A stretch of 64,000 bases of DNA from Ligustrum vulgare (lineage: Eukaryota > Streptophyta > Magnoliopsida > Lamiales > Oleaceae). The notes under the pieces are model-generated. The model saw only the letters and a program-made list of their open reading frames with translations. It had not been told where the DNA came from and ran no database searches. Below are positions 45,345 through 54,219 of this stretch, in pieces; within the stretch, counting starts at the first letter, position 1, and each line of letters opens with the position of its first letter. The DNA is taken from NCBI GenBank assembly GCA_963555705.1, contig OY743174.1, forward strand, positions 59,170,234 to 59,234,233, in the 5' to 3' direction. The translations under genes were made by a program, and so were the position numbers.

Positions 45345-45515
45345 TGTTAAGGAAGTAAATCAATCACTCAAGTATTTTAGGAAAAGAATAATTTATTGTA
45401 TTTTCCATACTTGTAAGTTTCCATACATTTAATCTTCTCCTTTTATATAATGAAAGTAATAGAGAGGAAGACCTACTTTCTTCTCGTTTATATTCATACA
45501 AAACTCTGTCTAACA
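45345..45515 (+). repeat. 3' LTR of copia 2
   Basis: 171 bp, preceded by a purine-rich tract (45332-45344). Matches 36443-36613 except for about 7 substitutions. Confidence 0.95.
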
Positions 45516-45795
45516 TAAATAATGTGGTTTGTAATAGTAAATTTTTAAAGAACGCGTGGTTAAAAAGTAATGAATCTTTTTGGGTTTTATGTGTAGATTA
45601 TTTTATTGACAGAATATGAAGTTGAAAATGAGTTTTAAATAATGAGGTTTTGAATAATGAGTATCAAATAGGGGCTATGTTTTTCTATGGCGTGCAGGAC
45701 TTCTAGGAAGAATTTCAAGTCTTTAAGAATGGCTACATCCAATAGTAAGAAACAAATTAATGAATCACCATTTCTCCCATTAGAAAAAATTTTTA

Positions 45796-45938
45796 GCCTC
45801 TGATTGGTAAAAAATATTTGTATATAAACAAATAATATGATGTTTTCCTCGTAAAATATGTGGCAGAAAAGTGATTTGAGGAAATGTGTGTGGTTTTCAA
45901 AAAATGCATTGTTTATAAACAGTTTACCAAACGGAGGC
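45796..45938. mobile_element. Tourist-like MITE (143 bp)
   Basis: Ends GCCTCTGATTGGTAAA and TTTACCAAACGGAGGC, flanked by TTA on both sides (45793-45795, 45939-45941). Confidence 0.8.
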
Positions 45939-45989
45939 TTATACGTGATCTTTATTAAGTCTAATGTTCTAATGTCAAAGAGTGGCTTA

Positions 45990-46842
45990 TTGATTCAAGG
46001 CTGTTTGCCACACCTTTTCATTGTAAAAAATGATGAGGAATTTCAAGAGAGACGTCTAAAAAATTATTTTTCCGGCATGCTTTTGGGAAGTCTTAGAGGT
46101 CTATTGTTATATTTCTAGATCCTTATAAATGTGCTTTCCGTGTCTTTAATCCTATTACAATGCAAGCAGAGATATTGCCTTTCCCATTTGAAGTTTATCG
46201 AGAGGATTTTAGGTTTTATATAGTCTACATTTCTCAGACCGAGGAATATAAAGTTGTCTTTATTCTAAAAACCTAAACCATTAAACCGGGATGTATGGAC
46301 TCGTAGAGAAGGTTTCTTGGACCACCCTACATTTTTGAGGACGTACTTAGTAGTGTTGGTGTTGGTGAGGTAGTTCATGTTGCCTTGAAACAGAATACCA
46401 TCTTTGCAATTGATCTACTTACTTAAAAAATTAGTTTTATTGAGCTTTGCAGGGAAATTCTTACCTTGCCCTATTTACTTGTAAACATGAAAAATAGTTT
46501 GTCTTTTGTTGTAAAACAAGGGGTCACTGCATGTATATGGATGTTGAGGGACTTGGAAAAGCATGAGCTGGTTAAAGTTTATGAGATAAGGATGCATTTC
46601 AAGGGATGCATGTTTCAAGCTATCGTTTCTTTTCCATTTGTTGGTTGGAGAGCAACTGGTTATACGTCTTTCAAAGAAGGCTGCCCAATCGTGTGCAGAG
46701 TAGTCTTCTTCAAGCCTACTACGAGAACACAGGAAAAGCCCGTGTGTTTAGCAGTATCGATGTAATTCCTTATCAAAGTCACCAAATTCACTCCAGCACC
46801 CTTGTTACATGGTACACATTTTTCATTTTCTGTTTGGAATAA
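45990..46842 (+). pseudogene. F-box-associated (FBA) domain pseudogene
   Basis: Pieces in several frames match the F-box-associated domain of plant F-box proteins, which recruit substrates to SCF ubiquitin ligases: GSLRGLLLYF, then DPYKCAFRVFNPITMQAEIL, PFPFEVYRED.., YISQTEEYKVVFIL, VHVALKQNTIFAIDLLT, FVVKQGVTACIWMLRDLEK and ELVKVYEIRMH. The usual order is kept (GLLL, FNPIT, EYKVV, W-type repeats, IWMM..VYEI). Stops and frameshifts occur, and the N-terminal F-box itself is not found. A decayed relic of a host gene. Confidence 0.65.
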
Positions 46843-47097
46843 GTAGATAAATCTTATGTTTTTTGCATTTTGTTACAATACTAACACTCTCTCTGTCCCA
46901 TAAAGATAGACTTATTTCTATTCTAACTATAAATTTACTAATATTTTACCTAATATACTTGTATATTGAATTATAGATAGTTCATATTTGTTGATAACAA
47001 TACATATTAAATAGGTTTATATTAGAAAATCAAGACATTAATATACTCTCAACAATGAAAGTGACATATAATTTGGGACAAACAAAAAAGGAAAACT

Positions 47098-47500
47098 AGC
47101 CTATCGGCGACCACTATCTAGCACCAACATCCCCGGTTGAACCTCCACTAATAATCGATTGAGGGCTCAAGAACTTTATTGAACAATATCAAGAAATTTT
47201 ACAGTTTACTATCAAACAAGACGAACAAGAACTTACACACTCAATCCTAACACAATCAAATCAATAAATCCTTCTTGACTACAATAATTCATGAAGATTA
47301 CCATTTAAATCTCACACTAGAGACAAAAGAAAGGACAAGATTGAGTATAGGGCAAACCCTAATTTAGAGAGTAAAGAACAAAGGAAAGAGACAACTTCTT
47401 AAGACAAAAACCAGAATGAATCTCTTAACACTAAAAATGACACTTCAGTGCATATATATACCAAGAAACTGCACAGATCTCCACACGTAGACGACCAGGA
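47098..47500 (-). repeat. LTR-like remnant related to copia 3 LTR
   Basis: CGGCGACCACTATCTAGCAC, CATCCCCGGTTGAACCTCCA and CTCAAGAACTTTATTGA correspond in order to the start region of the copia 3 LTR (52590-52670). The rest is diverged; no partner LTR or internal region adjoins it. Confidence 0.6.
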
Positions 47501-47872
47501 TGAAGCCAAGATAAGTTGTAAATATATAAAACACGTTTTTCACTTCTTCCGAAATTGAGGCATATATTTTAACATGTATGTACACCACCACCACCACCCC
47601 AGCATCCCGTCTCATCTGTGTGTCAACAGCCTTAAATCTAATGTTACAAGCGCAACGGATAATATTACTAAAAACCTTTTTCTGCTTAATGAACTGCCTC
47701 TTTTGCAGGTAGACTTGAGTGAGAATCAAGTAAGAAGATCATAGGCTATATAGCCTATGGGTTTACATTCACTACAAGAATTTTACATTCTGCATACAAA
47801 TTAAATTTGTAGGAAAATGTATTTATTTGTAGGGAAAGATTTTTCGAGAAAAAAAAATTTTGTAGCGCAAAC

Positions 47873-50115
47873 CTGGGCGGATCCAGCACAGGCCCATACT
47901 GGGCTGAAGCCCAGTGCTTCTTTATACCAGATTCTGTTAAAAAAAAAAAAAAAAACTAGTTCATAGTTCGGCCCAAATAAATAGTCAGCTCGACCCATTT
48001 GAAATTTACCCAAACAAGGATCATAAAAAATAACCAGAAGCTGTCCAAGCCCAACAAATTTACAGTCCATTTCATTTTCTTCCTTTCCTCTGGCTCATTT
48101 CCTCCACAGGCCACAGCTCCACTCCGCTCCCAGCCTCCCGCGCTCCGTCTGCACTCTGCACCATTTCCCCAAATCAAACCTTCCGCCATTGCTCCTCATT
48201 CGACCTTCAGCTCCGCCGCTGCGCCGAGCCGCCGCTCCATAGCTCCAGCCTCCAGCTGTCCAGCACCGCTGTCCCTGTCCGCTGAAGCCTGAAGCTGAAA
48301 GGCTGAACGCTTGCAGCCTTGCACCAGCAGCCAGCAGCTCAACTTCGTCCACTCACGGGTCGCGGCTCGACCTCCTCCCCTTGCAGGCGCAGCGGTGGCG
48401 CCGTCGGACCGCCGGCGCCGGTAGACCCCAGCCCCCAGGTTAGGTTCTTCACTTCTTCAGTTCTTGCTCTAGTTCTCTTCTTCTTCTTTTTCATTTCTCT
48501 AGTTAACTTCTACTGATTTTTGCTGGTGCTTCAATTTCAAAATTCAAAATTTCAAATTCAATTTAATTTTAGTGACTTAGTCCGTGACCGTGAGATGAGA
48601 GTCTGTGAAATTGTGAATTATGAAATGAATTGAATGTAAGAAACTAAGAATTTTACTGTTAGATTAGAATTTAGATATAATCATAGATTCATCATTCATA
48701 TAAGATAATGATGTTATTGGAAATTGGAATTTAATTTGATATTGATTATTTTTGAATTGTGATTTTGAATTGAGAATGTGATATTTAGATTTTTAATTTG
48801 AGAATGTGAATATAATCATTAGATAATTTGAGAATGTGATATTGATTTTTAATTTTTGAATTGAGAATGTGATATTAGAATTATTTTCACTTTCACGCAT
48901 TAGTATTATATTCTTTTCTGTCGTAAGGCTGGGATTGCGTCTTGAATCTATTTTTTTGGTGGTTATCTATTGCAGTTAGTTCCTGACTAAGAATTGATTA
49001 AACCTGAAGCATATTTGTGGACTCAATTTCATTTTTCTTAATGCAACTGTTTCCTTTTAATCTTATCACCATGTTGTTTTTTTTTATCTCCAGTATCATG
49101 TTATTTTTATCCCCCCTTCTAAGTTTTACTTCATGCTTAAGTAACTTCATAACGATACTATGCTTTTTATCAGGTAGTAGTTACTAATGGCAACTGAGAA
49201 AAGTCCAACTGAGATGCTGCCATCTTCTGCAGCTCAAACACAAGCCATGGCTTCGTGTCGAAAGAAGAAGAATGAAGAAGCGACTTTCCTGCAAGATGTT
49301 AGGGGTCACATTGATGAATTCGTCAATGCTTCTATGGAAGAACACAAAACTTGCTTTCAGAAGACAATCAAGAAGGTTGGCTGTTAAAATTTTACTACCT
49401 TCACAGGAAACTGAGGTGGACACTTCTTTAGCTGTAATGTAAGTTGAACTCAGTGCTTATTATTTAACTTTGATGCTTTTTTAGATGTTTGGCATGTCGA
49501 AAGTTGTTGCTGAAAGGAGTTCTGAGACTAAGGAAGTGGAAAGTTCTCTGCCGCTTCAGACAACTTTAGCTGAGTAAGACGTGTGGTATTTTTATCGTGA
49601 TGAACTGATAAACTGGATTATAGTTACTATTGGCCACGGGGGTTATGTGAGCGTATAAATTTTTAATATTTTTCGCTAATCGAATTTCTACTTTTATGTT
49701 TCCATAATATGCATGAAGCTGAGATCCTGTATGAAATGAAACTGATTTTAGATTAATTTGAGTTGTTTTGGTGGTTCTTTGGAAGGGTGATTTTAAAAGA
49801 TTAGATTTTAAATTTATATGAAATTATGTGATTTAGAGTCTGCTTTCTAGAGTGCGAATGCGAATGCGAATGTGAAAAGAGTATTTCTTTAGAATGCGAT
49901 CTTGAGAATTACTTTAGAATGTATTTGAAAGTTTGATTTAGATTTTATTACTTAAAATGCGATTTTAGATATTTCTTTATAATGTGATTTATAATGTGTC
50001 TAGTAGTATTTTGTGAGTCATGCCCCGAAAATCATAGGACCGACATTGTAGCCCCTCCCCTCACAATTTTTAAAATCCAGCTCGGTACAACATAAAATCC
50101 TGGATCCGCCACTGA
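47873..50115 (+). mobile_element. hAT-type element carrying a small host-like gene
   Basis: Ends CTGGGCGGATCCAG and, inversely, TCAGTGGCGGATCCAGG form an imperfect TIR. The 8-bp duplication GCGCAAAC at 47865-47872 and 50116-50123 is perfect. The target is a subterminal repeat of the CACTA element, so the insertion is younger than that element. No transposase is seen; the cargo is the three-exon gene at 48060-49577 including its 5' leader. Confidence 0.8.
48060..49577 (+). CDS. Small conserved-looking plant protein, 93 aa, inside hAT element
   Basis: Coding exons 49187-49375 and 49485-49577 join after Lys63 to give MATEKSPTEMLPSS.., KKKNEEATFLQDVRGHIDEF, VNASMEEHKTCFQKTIKK, then MFGMSKVVAERSSETKEVES and SLPLQTTLAE, 93 residues with no stop or shift. 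It is hydrophilic with a Lys-rich/Glu-rich central helix, no signal peptide and no membrane segment. A GC-rich, CT-rich leader (48060-48438) followed by an intron of about 735 bases (GTTAGG..ATCAG, ending at 49173) looks like a non-coding first exon, giving a complete plant gene architecture. The pattern KNEEAxFLxDVxxHIDEFxN together with KMFGMSK recalls a small plant protein family of unknown function; I cannot name it with certainty. The whole unit lies inside a transposon, so it is either a captured copy or a domesticated passenger; expression is unknown. Confidence 0.7.
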
Positions 50116-50639
50116 GCGCAAACATCGTGGGGAAAGATATTAGAAGACAAAGATCGAAATTTCGTGGGCTAAAGTATCTCCCTACAAAACCTTTGGAGAC
50201 AAATAAAATTCGTGGCCAAAGTTATTTCCCTACAAAATTATTCGTCTACTAAAGTTAGTTTGATCTACAACATAGATTTTGTAGGCACAAGATTAAAATT
50301 GAAATCGTACATTTCCCTATAAAACTATTTTGTGTCGAAAAAGATTTGTAGGCTTATTCCTACATTTCCCTACCAAAAAAGATTTGTTGGGAAGCAAATT
50401 TTGTGGGAAAAATATATTGTTTATCCCAACAATAACTTAATTTGTAGGGAGAAATTAAATACTTTTAAATTTTTTATTTTTATTTTTATTATATAATTTT
50501 TGTTATAATTATTGAAAATAAAACAAAAATGCAAAAAAAAAAAAAAGTAAATTAAACTAATTAAGCATTTAATTAATGTCAATCAATATCCAAAATATAA
50601 ATAAAAATCATCCAATATAGCTAGCAAACATTCTTTCTA

Positions 50640-51442
50640 ACTCCTTCTCCATACGACCCACATTGGAAGAACTCCCAATATCTCGAAGATGACCATCTCC
50701 CAATCCACGAATTTGACGTTCGGGCTTCACACCTAGAAAAGAAGTCATATTTTTTAAGTCCGGCATCCGAATTATCAACAGGGATCTACTCTAAAGGAGT
50801 ATCCTTTGGAAGTTGTTACTCCTTTGTCTTCTCTGTAAGATATTCACCAGCTTTAGCAAGCATCTTATCCTACAAAAAATCAACACAACCCATGAAACAT
50901 TATATAAGCGAGAGGTGAGATGCTCATAAATATTTGGGAAAAAAAATCCATATATATTGCAAGAGAATTTCAGACTTTTCACATGTTCAAAACAACTAGC
51001 ATGATGAAATTAAACAAAAATTGCAAAGTAGGACATTCTTACATGTTGAGCCTTAGCTGCACTGTGATTCCAACACTTGTTCTTTCCCGCATAAGCGAAC
51101 TCAAATGTCATCTCCTCCACTATGTATGAGAGATGACGCGAACTAGTATGATGAATGTACTTCTTTGACCGTTTTCTATGTTTGTCAATGATGCCTTATG
51201 TTAAGGGAGAATATAGATATTACATAGCAAAATTAAGAGTAAATACAATGAAAAGAGAGTATACAAAATACCTTGAACTTCTCAGAGTTGAAATGATTAC
51301 ACAGTTCTACCCACTGATCTACACTTCTATCAAGCATCTCCAAATGGGGGTTGGCTAAGGCATCCTCATGTGTCTTGAGCAACTTATAGTATGTACTCAA
51401 CTCAGCCTTGAACTCCCTATATCTCCCATTGTGTAAGTACAT
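50640..51442 (-). pseudogene. CACTA-associated transposase fragment (Transposase_24-like)
   Basis: Minus-strand exon-like pieces: 51442-51270 reads LKTHEDALANPHLEMLDRSV, DQWVELCNHFNSEKF, the WxxLCxxFxSEKF signature of plant Ptta/En/Spm Transposase_24 proteins. Next 51180-51040 reads KRSKKYIHHTSSRHLSYIVE, EMTFEFAYAGKNKCWNHSA, and 50870-50650 reads DKMLAKAGEYLTEKTKE followed by a stop. GT-AG-like borders separate them. The main DDE transposase (TNP2) is absent. Context: between CACTA subterminal repeats. Confidence 0.6.
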
Positions 51443-51666
51443 ATTTAAACAAAAGATTGTGTGTGTGGTGAAAGGGGCAGATGAAAAATGTAAATTAATT
51501 GCCCTTGTTTGGTTTCTTTAAAAATTTATCCTTTTTCTATGATACTCAATCTCAACCATCAATGAAAAGTCAAGCACGCAATATTTGATTTTTCAATCAA
51601 ATCTCAATAATTCATTCTCCTAAAAATTACTATCCATTTAAAAAAAAACTCTTTTTAAACAATATC

Positions 51667-51683
51667 ACACACACACACACACA
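51667..51683. repeat. (CA)n microsatellite
   Basis: Short CA run, seen directly. Confidence 0.8.
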
Positions 51684-52195
51684 TTGTTTGGCCTAAATTC
51701 GATTGTACAAGAATAAAAATAATTAAAAGCTTAAGAGATTTTTTTAAGCTATATTAGTCTACGAATTGGTCAAAAAAATTTTGTCACCAAAAAGTGCATC
51801 TTTCCCTAAAAATTTGTTGTCGGGAAAAGTTTATGAGTTAAGAGCATGAATCATCTCAATTTGAAATTTTTGGAGCAAAATCATATCCCTACAAAAATTA
51901 GCTTTTGTGAGAAAAAAGAAACTCTACCTACAAATCTAATTTTGTAGGCGAAAATTTTGAAGTTTAAGTATAAATATTTTTGGAGCCAAATTTTTATTCC
52001 AACAAAAACTATTTTTGTAGGGAAAAATAGATTCCGCGTACAAATTTAATTTGTACGCGGAAAATTTGTAGTTTAAGTATTAAATGTTTTTGGATCCAAA
52101 TTCGTATTCCTACAAAAAACTCGTTTTGTAGGAAAAAGTAGACTCCACATACAAATTTCAATTTGTATGTGGATATTTTGTAGGATAAACTTAAT

Positions 52196-52500
52196 TTTCA
52201 TTGGAAAGTTTGAAATTATTATATGCAATAGAAAGATTTAGAGACCTAGATGCTGGCCTTGGCATTTTCCTCTGAAAGCAACATGCATTATGAGGTCAAT
52301 ATATTCTTCTCTTCTACTTCTACAGCTGTACCGGCAAGCACGAACTTTTTGTGTGTTTTTAAACTATTCTATGTGGAAACATTATACAGAGCAGAAATGG
52401 AACTCAATGTCGTCAATTGATGTGAATTGTTTTTCTTTAAACAATGCACACTTGTGTTCTCTGGAAGTATATAACTTTTTTTTGTTTGGGGGGAGGAATA
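52196..52500. other. Intergenic, nothing recognised
   Basis: No gene or repeat recognised between the CACTA remnant and copia 3. Confidence 0.4.
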
Positions 52501-53109
52501 TGTAAGGATTTGAGTCACCAGAAATCACCACAAACTAATAATCAGAAATAATAATTGCAAGAACACACAGATTTTATCCAAAGGGTCCGGAGGTTCGGCG
52601 ACCACTTCCAATGCCTACATCCCCCGTTGAGTCTCCACAAATGTAGATCTGACTCAAGAACTTTATTGATCACGCCAAAATACAGATTACACAACTCACA
52701 AGAAGTTCTTCCTCTTTCAACCCTAACTCACGCTATACAACAGACTTTCAGAACTGAAAATCAACACTTTACAGTACAAATGTCTCTCAATAGAGATTCT
52801 AAAAGACAAACGAGATTATATCAAGTGAAAGGGCACCAAACAGGTTAAAGAGAAGAAACAAGATGAAGACACAGGCTTCGAATCAGAGAGTGCAGAGAAA
52901 GGAGATGAAAGAGGCGTTTTAGATTGAGTTCAGAATGAAACCCTAAAGCCGGTGACAAGCCTCTTATAAGGCACAGCCAACTGATCCGTTCAGATTGTGC
53001 CAAGTGGACAGTGCTGATCAAAAATAGATGTTACAAAAATCTGAAAACACGCTTTTGGTATCTGAAAACACGCTTTTGGTATCTGATAAAATTGGCACAC
53101 GACTTCACA
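52501..53109 (-). repeat. 3' LTR of copia 3
   Basis: 609 bp; plus strand TGTAAGG..CTTCACA. Its inner border is the conserved GGTGGAGAT-TGT junction of copia purine tract and LTR on the minus strand. A 21-22 base unit (ACACGCTTTTGGTATCTGAAA) is repeated in tandem at 53046-53092. Confidence 0.85.
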
Positions 53110-53260
53110 ATCTCCACCTTGCCAATTTGAAGTTCACCTAATATTTCCTGAATCAGCCAAATCAGTATCATTGACTCCTTAATACCTGCAAAGAATTCAA
53201 CACAAAAACTAATAAACAGATTCAAATATCTACACGTATAATAATCAGTTTCAGCACAAT

Positions 53261-54219
53261 TCAATTGTCATTAATATTCAATATATCCAGACAACTTTCA
53301 AATTTGTTCAAAGGTACAACTTTTGTGCCAAAATAAGAAGGGTTAAATTGAGTAGGAATTTTAATCAATTTAACAACTCCCTTTTCAACCATATCCCTAA
53401 CAAAATGAAATTTTATATCAACATGTTTAGTCCTATCATGATGCACAAGATTTTTACTAAGATGTATAGCACTTTGATTATCAGTATACAGAGTAAGTTC
53501 AACATTTTCAAAGCCCATTTCACTTAATAAACCTTTAATCCATATTCCTTCTTTAACAGCATTACAAGCAGATATAAACTCAACTTCAGTGGATGACAAT
53601 GCAACCAATTTATGTAACTGAGATTTCCAACTTATACAGGCATTACAGAGAGTAAAATTATATGAAGAAGTAGATCTTCTCTTATCTAAGTCTCCTGCAA
53701 AGTCAGAATCACGGTAACCCTTTAACACAATACCTTCAGAACATTTCTTAAATTTTAAACCAAGTTTAAAAGATCCACAAAGATATCTGAATACCCATTT
53801 AACAGCAGTCCAGTGTGTCTCACCTGGGTTTGCCATAAATCTGCTTAGAACACTTATGCAGTGAGTCAGATCAGGTCTAGTACAGACCATCATATACATA
53901 ATAGAACCAATAGCATTAGAATAAGGCACATTTGACATTCTTTCAAGTTCAGCTTCACAATTAGGAGATAAGGCTGAAGAAAATTTGAAATGATTTTCCA
54001 GAGGCAGAGACACATGTTTTGCATTGGACATAGAAAAATTTTTCAAAACTTTTTCAATATATGCAGATTGATTTAGAAATAAAGAGCAATCATATCTATT
54101 TCTACAAATTTCCATTCCAAGAATTTTCTTAGCATTTCCAAGGTCTTTCATTTCAAATTCAGCACTCAATTTATTTTTCACGGATTCAATCTCAATTTTA
54201 CTTTTGCATGCAAGCAACA
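53261..54219 (-). pseudogene. copia 3 RT C-terminal side and RNase H
   Basis: Open minus-strand reading from LACKSKIEIESVKNKLSAEF and MKDLGNAKKILGMEI through FLNQSAYIEKVLKNFSM, YSNAIGSIMYMMVCTRPDL, and RNase H motifs KGYRDSDFAGDLDKRRSTSS, KLVALSSTEVEFISACNAV, LYTDNQSAIHLSKN and HVDIKFHFVRDMVE. It ends near 53270. It has no internal stop; the gene is interrupted at its 5' side by the LTR-like insertion at 54220, so the residues before LACKSK come from the insertion and are not part of RT. Confidence 0.9.

Larger units (their letters stand above)
36443..45515 (+). mobile_element. Ty1/copia retrotransposon 2, split by an LTR-like insertion
   Basis: Short LTRs of 171 bp (36443-36613 and 45345-45515) begin TGTTAAGG and end TCTAACA; they differ at about 7 positions by eye. 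A tRNA-Met-type PBS follows the left LTR and a purine-rich CTTGAGGTTGAG precedes the right one. The coding order is gag, protease, integrase, RT, RNase H, i.e. copia. Flanks GCTTT and TAAAT do not match, so the TSD is lost, or the element is a recombinant. A 3.9-kb insertion at 39251-43160 splits the integrase region. Confidence 0.9.
47770..52195 (-). mobile_element. Degenerate CACTA (En/Spm) element
   Basis: The left end CACTACAAGAA at 47770 is the CACTA terminus. Subterminal arrays of ATTTGTAGGGAAA / CCCTACAAAA units follow at 47800-47862, continue at 50116-50450 beyond a nested hAT and recur at 51755-52190, as is usual for En/Spm elements. The expected right end (TTCTTGTAGTG) is not found, so the right boundary is set at the last subterminal repeat. 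Remains of a minus-strand Transposase_24-type ORF lie between. Confidence 0.75.
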
